A stretch of 64,000 bases of DNA from Vibrio penaeicida (GCF_019977755.1 NZ_AP025144.1:2480001-2544000), one strand, 5' to 3'; positions 48,530-58,302 are shown, counted from the first letter of the stretch. The notes: generated from the sequence alone by a model not told the origin. Numbers and translations are program-made.

Positions 48530-48880
48530 TTAGCTGATAAGCATAGGACCAAGTGGTTGCCCACCAACCAAATGCATGTGTATATGGTACACCTCTTGAC
48601 CGCCGTGAGCATTGCAGTTCACGATGAGTCGGTAGCCATCTTGTGCCACGCCTTCTTGCTCTGCGATTTTTCTCGCTGCGGTAAACATACGCCCCATCAT
48701 CGCTTCATCTTCAGCTTCTACGTCGTTCGTGGTAGGGATAAGTTTATTGGGAATGATAAGAATATGCTTAGGAGCGCGAGGGTTAATGTCGCGAAATGCC
48801 GTTACCAAATCGTCTTGGAATACAATATCTGCTGGAATTTCTTTATTGATAATCTTTGTAAATATGGTTTCTTCAGCCAT
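48530..48880 (-). CDS. hinT: HIT family purine nucleoside phosphoramidase
   Basis: A 116-residue histidine-triad protein that hydrolyses adenosine phosphoramidates and adenylated lysine products. The triad reads [11 protein letters not shown] (His-x-His-x-His). The ATG at 48880 with AGGAG 10 bases before gives the conserved [20 protein letters not shown]. An extended frame to 48910 is not needed. It opens the minus-strand hinT-lpoB cluster. Confidence 0.95.
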   Translation of the reverse strand: MAEETIFTKIINKEIPADIVFQDDLVTAFRDINPRAPKHILIIPNKLIPTTNDVEAEDEAMMGRMFTAARKIAEQEGVAQDGYRLIVNCNAHGGQEVYHIHMHLVGGQPLGPMLIS

Positions 48881-49239
48881 GGTCGCGAGCTCCTGAGTGA
48901 TTGACCGCAATAATGAATACTAAGTTCATTGATATACTACAAATATCTTTTTGATATAGAAACAATAGTATGGCGGAACCCAATACATATAACAATAAAA
49001 AACACTGTACATAACACTCGCATTATATAGTATGCCGTAATGATAATTTTGTTACCTAAAGTGCTTTTGAACCCATATCACATACGGAAACTTTAAAGCT
49101 CGTCAAAGTAAATTTTTGATACTCGTCGTAGAATACGTCGGCAATATTTATTTATTTTTTGGCTCAGTCGATACCTCAATTAGAAGAATAATTGTAGGTT
49201 CTGACATTTTGCGAGCTTTTTTGATCTGGGAGAGAACGT
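48881..49239. other. Divergent intergenic region between hinT and the chemoreceptor
   Basis: About 360 A/T-rich bases hold the promoters of hinT (minus) and the chemoreceptor (plus). No operator was recognised. A 93-codon frame starting at 49116 overlaps the chemoreceptor in another frame and is rejected. Confidence 0.5.
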
Positions 49240-51231
49240 ATGAAGGGTTCAGTCATACGGCGCATGTATGCGGGCTTTGCACTCATTGTAGTGCTCTTCA
49301 TTGCGACCATCACTATCATGATGGGTGGAATGGAAAAAATACACACCAACTTCGAGACGGTTTCCAACACGTCTTTACCTTTAGTTTCAATGTCTAACCA
49401 AACCAGTGTTCGGTTACTTTCTGCTGATAAAGCATTTAAGGATTATCTGACCACACAAAGTCAATCTCGAATGGACAGCTCCAAAGCAGCGTTCATCGAG
49501 GCTCAAAATAATTTCCAAGAAGCTTTGATCGCTTTGGAAAAAGCCAGCCGTACTATTCCTGAAATCGCTCCTAGAATCGAGGAGTTACGCCAGATGGAAG
49601 GTCAATACTTTGAGGAAGCCATCGAAGCGATGGACAACTACAAAGCCATGTTTTCGGCTCAAGAAGATGTGCAAAAATCATCTCGCAACTTCCAAAGATT
49701 GCATACAGAGCTCAGCGTTCGCATGAAGGAGTATGTGAACAAGCAAGATAACATCGCTGTAAAAGTCATGTCAGGGAGCTATTTCGATAAACTGAAAGAC
49801 TCTCAAACAGTCACGTCTGATGCACTTGCGAGCAGTGATACCGAATTTGTAAAAGCAGCCGTAAACAAGAATAAAAAGGCCGTTACTCATTTAAATTACG
49901 CATACCGTGGGTTGGTAAATCAACTTCCTTCTTTAAAAGAAGTCTTCGATGAATCCGTTAGCCAGTTTACTCGCGATGTAGGAAAAGCGGGCGGCGTACT
50001 TGATCAGCACTATACCTATTTAGTTGCACGTCAAAAGCTTTACGACAATATTGCTAATTTAGCAATTAAAGTCGATGACTCGATGCAGCTACTTGAATCA
50101 TTCAATGAAACCGCTTCAAACCAGCTTGGAAAGTCGCTTGAAGAAGCGGGAACAGTGTACGAAGAAGGCTATGTTAAGGCTATTGGTATCGGTGTCATTG
50201 TCTGTGCCATCGCCCTTGGAATTGGCTACCACGTTGCACACAGTGTTCGAGAACCGCTAACGCGAATTTTGGCAACATTAGAAAGCCTCACTGCTGGAGA
50301 CATGACAAAACGGATCGACATCCGCTACAACAATGAATTCAGCCGAGTAAGCCGCCATATAAACTCACTGGCCGACAATCTTCACGATATCTTGCAAGAA
50401 CTCAATGAAGCTGCCGATGAACTAACCGAAGTGGCGTCTGCAAATAGAAGTACCTCTGTCGGAGCTCAAAGCCAACTGAATACTCAAAGAGAGCAAACCG
50501 CAGGAGTTGCTACTGCGATGACGGAAATGGAACACTCGGTTACCGAAGTTGCGCAAAGTGCACAAAGCTCATCTGATATGGTTCATAAAGTTGAGTCTGC
50601 ATCCGAGTCTGGCAGAAAGATTATGAATGCGAATATTTCAACGATCAATCAGCTTGAAACCCGTTTAAATGACTCGGTTAATGCCGTTTCTCAACTTCAA
50701 CAAATGAGCAGTGAGATTGGCTCTATATTGGATGTTATTAGAAGTATTGCTGAGCAAACTAACTTGCTTGCTCTAAACGCAGCCATTGAGGCTGCTCGCG
50801 CTGGAGAACAGGGTCGAGGCTTTGCCGTGGTTGCGGATGAAGTTAGGGTGTTAGCTCAAAAAACAACGCATTCCACCAGTGAAATTGAAAGCATGATCAG
50901 CAACCTCCAAAGCAGCTCTCAATCAGCCAATGAAGTGATAAAAAGCTGCATGAGTGATATGGAGCAATCTGTTACTCAGGCCTCCGATGCGAACAGCGCC
51001 ATGGAAGAAATTCAGGCTCTGATTTTAGAGATTAGCCATATGAGTAATCACATTTCGCAAGCGGCAGCAGAGCAACAAGCGACATCCAGCAGTATTGCTA
51101 GAAGCTTAAACGACATCAACAGCATAGCGAATCAAAGCTATGAAGCAATGTCGGAAATTGCCACGGTAAGCCAAGATCTAACGCGTCTTTCCAGTCAGCA
51201 AGGTGATATTGTTCACCGCTTTAAGCTTTAA
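49240..51231 (+). CDS. Methyl-accepting chemotaxis protein
   Basis: A 663-residue chemoreceptor. Helix one spans about 10-32, the large helical ligand domain about 33-310, helix two about 311-330, then HAMP, then the signalling coiled-coil. The tip reads [20 protein letters not shown] and [22 protein letters not shown] lies 6 bases before the ATG. It is monocistronic. The signal sensed is unknown. In Vibrio cholerae a chemoreceptor also precedes the DUF1887 gene, so the pairing is conserved. Confidence 0.95.
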   Translation: MKGSVIRRMYAGFALIVVLFIATITIMMGGMEKIHTNFETVSNTSLPLVSMSNQTSVRLLSADKAFKDYLTTQSQSRMDSSKAAFIEAQNNFQEALIALEKASRTIPEIAPRIEELRQMEGQYFEEAIEAMDNYKAMFSAQEDVQKSSRNFQRLHTELSVRMKEYVNKQDNIAVKVMSGSYFDKLKDSQTVTSDALASSDTEFVKAAVNKNKKAVTHLNYAYRGLVNQLPSLKEVFDESVSQFTRDVGKAGGVLDQHYTYLVARQKLYDNIANLAIKVDDSMQLLESFNETASNQLGKSLEEAGTVYEEGYVKAIGIGVIVCAIALGIGYHVAHSVREPLTRILATLESLTAGDMTKRIDIRYNNEFSRVSRHINSLADNLHDILQELNEAADELTEVASANRSTSVGAQSQLNTQREQTAGVATAMTEMEHSVTEVAQSAQSSSDMVHKVESASESGRKIMNANISTINQLETRLNDSVNAVSQLQQMSSEIGSILDVIRSIAEQTNLLALNAAIEAARAGEQGRGFAVVADEVRVLAQKTTHSTSEIESMISNLQSSSQSANEVIKSCMSDMEQSVTQASDANSAMEEIQALILEISHMSNHISQAAAEQQATSSSIARSLNDINSIANQSYEAMSEIATVSQDLTRLSSQQGDIVHRFKL

Positions 51232-51255
51232 GGCTGAGCATTCAAATATCAACCT

Positions 51256-51284
51256 CTAGCCCACTTTCAAAGTGGGCTTGCTTT
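51256..51284 (+). terminator. Terminator of the chemoreceptor gene
   Basis: AGCCCACTT (51258-51266) pairs with AAGTGGGCT (51269-51277) with a very short loop, followed by TGCTTTAT. The T-tract is weak. Confidence 0.65.
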
Positions 51285-51466
51285 ATCGATAAGAACCGTT
51301 TTATCAACAATGCAAATGAACCGTTCTTATTTTCTCTTCTAAGCTTTAAAGGATGCAGTTTTCAATGCATAGCTCTTGTTATTTATTTACCCCATCCCCA
51401 TAACTTAGTTACTTGCTGATTTTTCAACTCTCATTTTCCAGCAGGTCCGTTTATTGAGGACATGAA

Positions 51467-52630
51467 ATGGCCGTACATGTAGGTATTATCGATCAAGATC
51501 CTGTGCGACTGGTGACGCCACTTTTGGATCACAGAACAGTAAGTACGCATATCGTATTCATTGGTGATAAGAACCAAGAATCAATGTACCAAAGACTCTA
51601 CTCGATACTAGCGCCTAGAGGCATAACTTCCGAATTTTACGAAATACCAAGTGCGGTTAATACATCAAAAATTAAAAAATCCATTCAAGCACTTGCGGAA
51701 GATTTACAAACTCGAAATGTGGAAGTAAAACTCAATGCCAGTTGTGGATTAAGGCATCGATTACTGTCTGTTTACGAGGTTTTTCGCACTTATCACTGGC
51801 CAATTTTTGTGGTTGAACCTTTCAGTGACAAGCTTTGTTGGCTATACCCAGACGGTCGCGAAGATGCCCAAGTACAAGATCATATAAAAATTGAAGATTA
51901 CCTCACCATTTTTGGGGCGAGAAGCGAGTTTTCTGAACAAGTCATTCCAGAGCAGCTCGATCAAAAACTGTATCAATTAGGTGAACGCTGGGCAGGAAAT
52001 GCCCTTGAACTTGGTCCTGGTCTGGCTACCCTCAACTACTTAGCGACGACCTGTCGTAAAGAACAGAGACTGGATGTATCCCTGACTGAAAAGCAACAAG
52101 GTTACCGAGAGCTAGACATGCTCATTTCTGATCTTGTTGATACTGAACTGGCTACCTATGAAAATGGAATCTTAACGTTTGCCAACGAAGACGCACGGCG
52201 CTTTTCAAATGGTGAATGGTTGGAAAACCTAGTACACAGCACCGTAAAACAAATTCAGGATGAACTTCCTACCATTCAAGATCGCTCATTGAACGTTCAG
52301 GTCTATCGCCAATTGGGTGAAAAAGAAGTACGGAATGAATTAGATGTCGCGACAGTCGTCAATAACAAGTTGCACATTATTGAATGTAAAACGAAAGGCA
52401 TGAGAGACGACGGAGATGACACACTTTACAAATTGGAGTCACTCAGAGATTTGCTGGGAGGCTTGCAAGCTCGTGCTATGTTGGTGAGCTTTCGACCGCT
52501 TCGTCACAATGACATCACTCGTGCGGAAGATTTAGGGTTAGCATTAATCGGACCCGATGAGTTAAAAGATCTAAAGTCAAACCTCACTCATTGGTTTAAA
52601 GATGCTGGTGGGCACGAAGATTTAGACTAA
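51467..52630 (+). CDS. DUF1887 protein: CARF-like sensor fused to PD-(D/E)xK nuclease
   Basis: A 387-residue cytoplasmic protein. The N-terminal third (1-130) has a Rossmann-like strand pattern and LNASCGLRHRLLSVYEV near 89-105, where CARF domains have their ligand-contacting loop. The middle (about 160-250) resembles a winged-helix linker. The C-terminal part has the full restriction-nuclease signature: Glu253 in GEWLENLV, Asp293 in NELDVATV, and Glu306-x-Lys308 in IIECKTKG. Family knowledge: the Vibrio cholerae homologue has a solved CARF-wHTH-nuclease structure, and the related Card1/Can2 enzymes are cyclic oligoadenylate-activated nucleases. No cas genes or arrays are present, so the activating signal here is unknown. 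Confidence 0.85.
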   Translation: MAVHVGIIDQDPVRLVTPLLDHRTVSTHIVFIGDKNQESMYQRLYSILAPRGITSEFYEIPSAVNTSKIKKSIQALAEDLQTRNVEVKLNASCGLRHRLLSVYEVFRTYHWPIFVVEPFSDKLCWLYPDGREDAQVQDHIKIEDYLTIFGARSEFSEQVIPEQLDQKLYQLGERWAGNALELGPGLATLNYLATTCRKEQRLDVSLTEKQQGYRELDMLISDLVDTELATYENGILTFANEDARRFSNGEWLENLVHSTVKQIQDELPTIQDRSLNVQVYRQLGEKEVRNELDVATVVNNKLHIIECKTKGMRDDGDDTLYKLESLRDLLGGLQARAMLVSFRPLRHNDITRAEDLGLALIGPDELKDLKSNLTHWFKDAGGHEDLD

Positions 52631-52657
52631 AGCTCGCTAAGCCTCTCTCCCAATACT

Positions 52658-52686
52658 CAAAAAGGGCATCATTGATGCCCTTTTTC
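52658..52686. terminator. Bidirectional terminator between the DUF1887 gene and udp
   Basis: AAAAGGGCATC (52660-52670) pairs with GATGCCCTTTT (52674-52684). It has A-run on one side and T-run on the other and ends both convergent genes. Confidence 0.9.
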
Positions 52687-52706
52687 GTTTCATGTGTTTG
52701 CTGGTT

Positions 52707-53465
52707 TTACAGCATTTTACGTGCAGCCTCGACTACAATTTTGATCGATTTCGCTTCTGTCTCTTTCAGTGTGCTGTGATCAGGCGTTTCTTTTTGAGTA
52801 CGGTTAATAATAACACCTGCGACGCAGCCCGCTTTAAGCCCAGAGCTCGCACACATGGTTAGCAGTGTGGCAGATTCCATTTCAAAGTTTAGAACCCCCA
52901 TGTCCTGCCACTCTTGCATAGAACCTTGGAAGCGCTTAACAACACGACCAGAAAACGTATCGTAGCGCTCTTGCCCTGGGTAAAAAGTGTCACTTGATGC
53001 CGTTACACCTGTGTGCGCAGTCGCGCCAGCTTCAACAACCGCTTCCTTCATCGCTGTCGCGATGTCAAAGTCAGCTACAGCTGGGAATTCCATTGGTGCA
53101 AAATGAAGGCTAGCACCGTCTAAGCGAACAGACCCGGTGGTTACAATCATATCGCCCACATTCACATGCGGTTGAATTGCACCAGTAGTCCCTACACGTA
53201 GGAAGGTGCGGACACCCAGTTGAGCAAGCTCTTCAACAGCAATAGAAGTTGAAGGACCGCCTATACCTGTAGAACAAACAACAACAGGCTTTCCATCTAA
53301 TTCTGCACGGTACAACGTATATTCACGGTGGCTTGCCAAAAATACAGGGTTTTCCATTTGCTCAGCAATTTTTTGAACTCGAGCAGGATCACCAGGGATG
53401 ATAGCCAATGTAGAACCAGCAAGAGCTTCTTTGGTAACACCTAAGTGAAATACAGCTTCAGACAT
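52707..53465 (-). CDS. udp: Uridine phosphorylase
   Basis: This enzyme splits uridine with phosphate into uracil and ribose-1-phosphate. From [19 protein letters not shown] it has 252 residues. AAGGAG lies 6 bases before the ATG at 53465; the frame runs 23 codons further without support. [14 protein letters not shown] and [16 protein letters not shown] are the nucleoside phosphorylase motifs, and [15 protein letters not shown] carries the active-site Glu-Met-Glu. It is monocistronic and ends at a shared terminator. Confidence 0.97.
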   Translation of the reverse strand: MSEAVFHLGVTKEALAGSTLAIIPGDPARVQKIAEQMENPVFLASHREYTLYRAELDGKPVVVCSTGIGGPSTSIAVEELAQLGVRTFLRVGTTGAIQPHVNVGDMIVTTGSVRLDGASLHFAPMEFPAVADFDIATAMKEAVVEAGATAHTGVTASSDTFYPGQERYDTFSGRVVKRFQGSMQEWQDMGVLNFEMESATLLTMCASSGLKAGCVAGVIINRTQKETPDHSTLKETEAKSIKIVVEAARKML

Positions 53466-53568
53466 AAAGGACTCCTTTGTTGTCGTTTTGTTTCTGTCAC
53501 CCCAATAAATTATAAAAGGAATTCTATCCTTCACTTTATTTTTTCACTTTCTCCAGAAAAAAGGAGAA

Positions 53569-53596
53569 CAAGCCGAACTCATTCGAGTTCAGCTTG
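53569..53596. terminator. Hairpin, possible terminator
   Basis: CAAGCCGAACTC (53569-53580) pairs with GAGTTCAGCTTG (53585-53596) with one mismatch and a 4-base loop. On the minus strand it is followed by a pyrimidine tract with TTTTTT. That polarity would end a minus-strand transcript running towards udp from the gene-free region. Confidence 0.4.
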
Positions 53597-53724
53597 ATAA
53601 AAGCTTTGGGGATATTTAGATTGATTAATGGGTACAGGTTTACTGTAACTGACTGGAAGCCAACAATTGGTGATCAAATTCACGTATTCATTTAGCAATT
53701 AACAACGAATTTCACATTTTATCG

Positions 53725-53749
53725 ATTTGCATCACACTAAAATGCAAAT
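53725..53749. repeat. Perfect inverted repeat
   Basis: ATTTGCAT (53725-53732) is repeated inverted as ATGCAAAT (53742-53749) around a 9-base centre. It has the size of a dimeric regulator site. It lies about 260 bases upstream of udp, which is read away from it. Confidence 0.35.
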
Positions 53750-53944
53750 TTTCATGAGGATTACCGGATAAGAATCAAATACACAGCTGCTGTATCGTTT
53801 CAATTCAAGGAAAAAACGCAGTGGAATGACTCGCTCTTTCAAAGTTCTTCGACGAGAAAGTGGAACAGAATATGAGCCCCCAAGGTCGAGTTTAACTAAG
53901 TATCTTGAGGTTATTTAGGTATGGAGCACTTAATAGGATGGAAG

Positions 53945-53973
53945 AAGGATGGTTCAAACAACAAACCATCCTT
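53945..53973. repeat. Inverted repeat with ten-base arms
   Basis: AAGGATGGTT (53945-53954) pairs with AACCATCCTT (53964-53973) around a 9-base loop. Followed by AAAAAG, so it is not a good terminator for the plus strand. It could be the end of a small transcript or simply a repeat. Confidence 0.4.
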
Positions 53974-54015
53974 AAAAAGTTATGAATTGAGTAAGTACCT
54001 AGGGCACTAAATCTA

Positions 54016-54049
54016 AAAAGAAGTATCAAGAAGCCCTTTCAAGGGCTTC
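54016..54049 (-). terminator. Probable terminator of zntA
   Basis: GAAGCCCTT (54030-54038) pairs with AAGGGCTTC (54041-54049) and begins 2 bases after the zntA stop codon on the minus strand. A T-rich tract (TTGATACTTCTTTTT) follows. Confidence 0.65.
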
Positions 54050-54051
54050 CC

Positions 54052-56340
54052 TCAAGCCTGCGGTTTAAATCGTAGCAGACGCAAGGCGTTTAATGTCACT
54101 AATGCTGTTGCTCCGCTGTCAGCAAGTACAGCAACCCAAAGACCAGTAATGCCCAATAAGCTAGTAACCAAAAATACGCCTTTAAGCCCTAACGCTAGTG
54201 CGACATTTTGCTGGATATTTCTTAACGTTGCTCTAGATAGCTCAATCATTGCAGGTAATTCTACCAGTCGGCTATGAGTTAAAGCAGCATCAGCTGTTTC
54301 AAGGGCAACATCCGTTCCACCTCCCATTGCAATACCGACTGACGCGGCTTTCATCGCTGGGGCATCGTTAATACCATCTCCAACCATTGCGGTATTTTTT
54401 AGAGAAGCCATCTGATTTACGTAAGTGACTTTATCAGCAGGTAATAGACTCGCTTTGTAATCCATTGATACTTGTTGTGCCATCTCCTTAGCCGCTAATG
54501 GATTGTCACCAGTTAGCATTATCGAGTCGATACCTAGACTTTTTAGCTTTTGAATGGCTTCAGCTGCATCGGAACGCAGTGTGTCTTGCCATGCAACTAA
54601 CCCTTCAAGTACGTCATCGATAATAACCAATACAACTGTTTTTCCTTTGGACTCGAGGGATTCCACCCGCTCTCTATCGACTTCAGCAACAGTACCTTGA
54701 AACTTGGAAGGTGAAATCAAGGATAAAGATTTCCCATTCACAATACCGGTTATCCCACTTCCCACCAGCGCTTGCTTATTTTCAGCCTCTGGCAGTGCTA
54801 TACCAGCAGCTTCCGCTTTCTTTACTAACGATTTTGCCAATGGGTGTGATGACCCTACTTCTACCGAAGCGGCGTCTCTAAGGAGAGATTCCTCTGAAAG
54901 CTCGTTTAAAGAAATGATATCCGTCACTTCAGGTTTGCCTTGGGTCAGCGTGCCTGTTTTATCGAACGCTATAGATTCAATATTGCCAAGTTGTTCGAGA
55001 GCCGCTCCCCCTTTTATCAGCGCACCACGTTTGGCTGCAGTGGCCAATCCCGAAGTAATAGCTGCTGGCGTTGAAATTACCAAAGCGCAAGGACATGCAA
55101 TCAATAGTAAAGCTAATCCGCGATACACCCATGTTTCCCAAGGCTGCGAAAAGAATAAGGGAGGCGTAATAATAACTAATAGAGAAACCAGCATCATCAG
55201 TGGCGTATACCAGCGACTGAATTTATCTAGAAAACGTTCTAGAGGCGCTTTTTGGGACTCTGCTTCTTCAATTAGATGGAGAATGCGGTCTATCGCATTT
55301 TCGCCTTGTGCGGAAGTAATCGTTAGCCTAATCACTTTGTCAGCAACGACAGATCCCGCCATCACTTGCTCACCTGTCTGCTTTTCGACGGGTACCGACT
55401 CGCCAGTTAGCGCACTTTCATCAATACTGGCACTACTGCTTAACAACTTTCCATCAGCAGGTAAACGATCGCCAGGTGCGACTTCGATAACATCTCCAAT
55501 GACCAACTCGGAGGCAGCCACTTCAACACGAGCATCGCCTTCAATGCGAATCGTCGTTTCAGGGACTAACGCCATGAGAGACTGAACCCCGCTTCTCGCT
55601 CTCGAAGCGGCATACGCTTCCAACCTTTCACCGAGCAAGAACAGCAGCAATACCATCGCCGCTTCGACGGTTTCACCGAGATAGAGAGCACCAATTGCGG
55701 CGACACTCATCAAGGTCTCGATTGCAAAAGGCGTCCCACTTCTCGCTAACTGAACCGCTTTTTTAGCTACGGGATAAAGACCGGCAAGGCAAACCAGCGT
55801 AAATAGCCACGAGGCTATGACTGGAGAAGTTTGATTGATGATGGCTGAAATCGCCATTGCGCTGGATAACGCAATAATATTTAGGTTACTTTTAAAAACC
55901 GATGACCATTTGTTTTCATTTGAATTGGACGGCTTAGAACTTTGAGACTGTTCGAATTGAAAGCCAGCTTTGAGAACGGCTTGCTCAACCAGAGCCAAGG
56001 TTTCCGTTTTTGAATATTGCACCACCAGTTTCTCTGTGGCGAATAGAACCTTTGCTTTTGAAATGTCAGAAAGTGAAGAGACCGCATTTTCAACTTTACG
56101 AGCGCATGATGGGCAGTCCATACCCAATATTTTCCAACTGCCAGAAAGTGTATCACCTTCTGGCAGCCGCTCACTTTCCTCTTCTATCGAAGAAATTTCG
56201 CCTCCACCAGAACATGCATCGCTGTCACAACAGCTTCCAATTTTGGTATTACTGTCTAATGGAGCGATAGGAGCGCAACTGCTAATAGACAGAGTAGTAG
56301 CAGTATTTTTGTTACTGCAGCCTTCGTGTTTTATGCACAT
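54052..56340 (-). CDS. zntA: Zinc/cadmium/lead-exporting P1B-type ATPase
   Basis: This heavy-metal pump exports Zn, Cd or Pb. The ATG at 56340 is 8 bases from AAAGGA and gives 762 residues. A Cys-rich N-terminal leader (Cys37, Cys38, Cys43) precedes a heavy-metal-associated domain with GMDCPSC (73-79). The metal channel motif is CPC (416-418), the phosphorylated Asp is Asp460 in DKTGTLT, HP is at 499-500 and the hinge is GDGINDAP (654-661). Asp741 in ADSGATALVTLNALR is the ZntA-specific metal ligand. It has a MerR-type promoter. No zntR gene is seen in the window. Confidence 0.94.
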   Translation of the reverse strand: MCIKHEGCSNKNTATTLSISSCAPIAPLDSNTKIGSCCDSDACSGGGEISSIEEESERLPEGDTLSGSWKILGMDCPSCARKVENAVSSLSDISKAKVLFATEKLVVQYSKTETLALVEQAVLKAGFQFEQSQSSKPSNSNENKWSSVFKSNLNIIALSSAMAISAIINQTSPVIASWLFTLVCLAGLYPVAKKAVQLARSGTPFAIETLMSVAAIGALYLGETVEAAMVLLLFLLGERLEAYAASRARSGVQSLMALVPETTIRIEGDARVEVAASELVIGDVIEVAPGDRLPADGKLLSSSASIDESALTGESVPVEKQTGEQVMAGSVVADKVIRLTITSAQGENAIDRILHLIEEAESQKAPLERFLDKFSRWYTPLMMLVSLLVIITPPLFFSQPWETWVYRGLALLLIACPCALVISTPAAITSGLATAAKRGALIKGGAALEQLGNIESIAFDKTGTLTQGKPEVTDIISLNELSEESLLRDAASVEVGSSHPLAKSLVKKAEAAGIALPEAENKQALVGSGITGIVNGKSLSLISPSKFQGTVAEVDRERVESLESKGKTVVLVIIDDVLEGLVAWQDTLRSDAAEAIQKLKSLGIDSIMLTGDNPLAAKEMAQQVSMDYKASLLPADKVTYVNQMASLKNTAMVGDGINDAPAMKAASVGIAMGGGTDVALETADAALTHSRLVELPAMIELSRATLRNIQQNVALALGLKGVFLVTSLLGITGLWVAVLADSGATALVTLNALRLLRFKPQA

Positions 56341-56434
56341 AGTCATTATCCTTTTTATCGTTTGTACCCAATAGCTCATGGCTAATTTTTTGGGCTCGCA
56401 TATGAACAGTAAGTCGTATGCGTTAACTGATATC

Positions 56435-56466
56435 GACTATACACCTTGGAGTCGAGTCTAAGGTCA
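56435..56466 (-). promoter_or_regulatory. MerR/ZntR-type promoter of zntA
   Basis: On the minus strand -35 TTGACC and -10 TATAGT are separated by 20 bases instead of 17. The spacer holds an imperfect palindrome (arms ACCTTGG and CTAAGGT at 56442-56463, centred on GTCGAGTC-like bases). An overlong spacer with a dyad is the hallmark of promoters activated by MerR-family metal sensors such as ZntR and CadR. It sits 95 bases before the zntA start. Confidence 0.85.
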
Positions 56467-56500
56467 AGCTTATTTTTGGCAAAGGTTGTTTTTGTGAAAA

Positions 56501-56974
56501 TTACCTCAAACGACTGAACACTGTTTGTTGATCCAATTGTAATTGATACGATTCGTATTCCATTCCTGCATCAAAAATGTATTCCGTTACCAGCCTTCGA
56601 GCACAGTCGACCAACTCGGTTCCATTCCACGGTTTTTCGAAGTAGCTTTCTATACGTGCTTTGTTAATGGCACTGATGGTGTCTTGGTGTGTGGCTTGCC
56701 CTGTGAGAAGTACCTTTTTTGTATGAGTAAATCGTCTATCCTCAGAGATCTCCGTGAGTAGTTCGACACCCGACTTACCGGGCATAACGTGATCAGAAAT
56801 GATCAGTGCTATATGTTCTCCCTTTGCGTCCAAATCATCGATGAGTTCAAGAGCCTCTTCTGCGGATTCGCAGTCCTCTATCTCTAACCAGTCCTCCAAT
56901 GGCGCAAGGTCTTGCACCACAGCACTCAGCACTTCTCGTTGGTCATCTACGCAAATAACATTAATTTTTTCCAT
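56501..56974 (-). CDS. Response regulator receiver protein
   Basis: A 157-residue CheY-like protein with a short C-terminal extension but no DNA-binding output domain. MEKINVICVDDQREVLSAV supplies the acidic pocket; the phosphoryl Asp is in LIISDHVMPGKSG and the conserved Thr/Lys near KVLLTGQA and EKPWNG. GGAGG lies 6 bases before the ATG at 56974, inside the end of the kinase gene, so the two overlap by 14 bases. It is last in the transporter-kinase-regulator operon and ends just 35 bases before the zntA promoter. Confidence 0.9.
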   Translation of the reverse strand: MEKINVICVDDQREVLSAVVQDLAPLEDWLEIEDCESAEEALELIDDLDAKGEHIALIISDHVMPGKSGVELLTEISEDRRFTHTKKVLLTGQATHQDTISAINKARIESYFEKPWNGTELVDCARRLVTEYIFDAGMEYESYQLQLDQQTVFSRLR

Positions 56975-58298
56975 TACCAACCTCCATGGGTAATTTGATT
57001 CTGAAAATGGTTTTTTCAGGGTCACTTTTTACCACCACCGTTCCCTGATAACGGCTCACAATTCGTTTCACTATTGAAAGCCCTAGCCCTAACCCAAACG
57101 ACAACCCGCCTTTCTTGGTCGTAAAGTTGGGGTGAAAGATTTTTCTACGGATACTTTCTTCTATTTCAGGTCCATTATTGGCGATCGTCACCTTGATGTG
57201 TGCGTCGCTCACACGAGTAATAATATCGATTCCAGGATTATTGGTAGGCGTTAAGGCATCGCAGGCATTCTTCAGTATGTTTGCCCAAACTTGAACCAAC
57301 TCACTTTCACTTCCGGCGATCACCGCTGTCGCAGCTGGGCTAAAACGAACATCTATTCGGCGCAAGTCATTTTGAAGTAGGGCAAGCGCTTTATGAATAC
57401 TTTCGTTCACGTCAACAGGCTCGCTTACTTCAGAGTCTCCCCTTCCAAGCTGCTTAACCGATTTAACAATGCTAACCGCATGGCGAGAAGCCACTCTCAT
57501 GTCATGTAAATCGCGCCCAACTCCCCAATATTTCACCGCCTCTTCCGGTGTATTAAGCCAATCTTGGTTTAAGTCGTTAACCGACAAAGCTCTGGCTAAG
57601 GATTTCGCGATCTTTCTATCTAAGCCGTGTTTGTCAATAATCTCTTTTGCCCGTGCGCGAACTTCTGCTGAACCCACGTTTTGACCTTTCATTAACCCTG
57701 CATCGACGAACTGACTGGCTCCGGGATGCAGCTCTTCGAGTAAGGCAAGAATTACATCTTGTAGACGCTCCGTTTTGCTGCTTAATACACCCACCGCATT
57801 ATTCAACTCATGAGAAATCCCCGCGGCCAGCTGCCCCAATGTTGTCATCTGCTCAGCGGTATGAAGTTGGGTAAGAGCTTGTTCTTTTTCTACGGATTCT
57901 TGCATTGCCCGTTTTTGGCGACGAGATAACTCATTCAATATAACGGGTGTGAATTGTTGGGTTAATGACCCCAAGCAGTCTTCGTCTATCGGGCGTGTGT
58001 CGTTGTCAATCCAAGCCAACACACTTGGGGATCGAGAAACAACACTGGATGAGGCTAGGTAATTACCAGAAAAAAAACTATGAACGCCAATAAATGCCCC
58101 TTCTGACGCACTAAAGACCTTCGTGTTTACATTGGTCTCGGCAAAAGAAACTAAGCCTTCTAATTCCCCAGAAACCACATAAAAAAGCCTGCGATTTTCT
58201 TCACCTTGCACCAGTAATGGTTCACCTGCTTCTAAAGATAGATAGCATTGAGGATTAGAGAAATAGTGTTCAACAATCTTTTCTACACTGTTATGCAT
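56961..58298 (-). CDS. Soluble histidine kinase with cyclic-nucleotide-binding-like sensor
   Basis: A 445-residue cytoplasmic kinase with no membrane helices. The N-terminus (about 15-110) is a cNMP-binding-like beta barrel (YLSLEAGEPLLVQGEENRRL). A coiled linker leads to GQLAAGISHELNNAVG, where the His is the phosphorylation site. The catalytic domain has NILKNACDAL (N box), IANNGPEI (G1), FHPNFTTKKGG and GLGLGLSIV (G2). The gene begins 4 bases after the SLC13 transporter, whose stop overlaps its AGGA ribosome site. The pairing suggests that the transporter and kinase act on one substrate pathway. Confidence 0.88.
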   Translation of the reverse strand: MHNSVEKIVEHYFSNPQCYLSLEAGEPLLVQGEENRRLFYVVSGELEGLVSFAETNVNTKVFSASEGAFIGVHSFFSGNYLASSSVVSRSPSVLAWIDNDTRPIDEDCLGSLTQQFTPVILNELSRRQKRAMQESVEKEQALTQLHTAEQMTTLGQLAAGISHELNNAVGVLSSKTERLQDVILALLEELHPGASQFVDAGLMKGQNVGSAEVRARAKEIIDKHGLDRKIAKSLARALSVNDLNQDWLNTPEEAVKYWGVGRDLHDMRVASRHAVSIVKSVKQLGRGDSEVSEPVDVNESIHKALALLQNDLRRIDVRFSPAATAVIAGSESELVQVWANILKNACDALTPTNNPGIDIITRVSDAHIKVTIANNGPEIEESIRRKIFHPNFTTKKGGLSFGLGLGLSIVKRIVSRYQGTVVVKSDPEKTIFRIKLPMEVGNGKN

Positions 58299-58302
58299 CC
58301 AT

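Larger units (their letters stand above)
53466..54051. other. Gene-free region between udp and zntA
   Basis: A stretch of 586 bases with no credible coding frame. It carries at least three inverted repeats (53569-53596, 53725-53749, 53945-53973) as well as the udp promoter and the zntA terminator. Its length and structure could fit a small RNA, but no known RNA family was recognised. Confidence 0.5.

Noticed and set aside
51467..52630. Part of a CRISPR-Cas locus
   Set aside because: No repeat-spacer array and no cas gene were found on either side; the neighbours are a chemoreceptor and udp.
54704..55585. A 293-codon open frame antisense to zntA
   Set aside because: It lies wholly inside the opposite strand of a gene with every P-type ATPase motif. 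Its composition is Ser/Ala/Ile-rich shadow sequence and it has no ribosome site.
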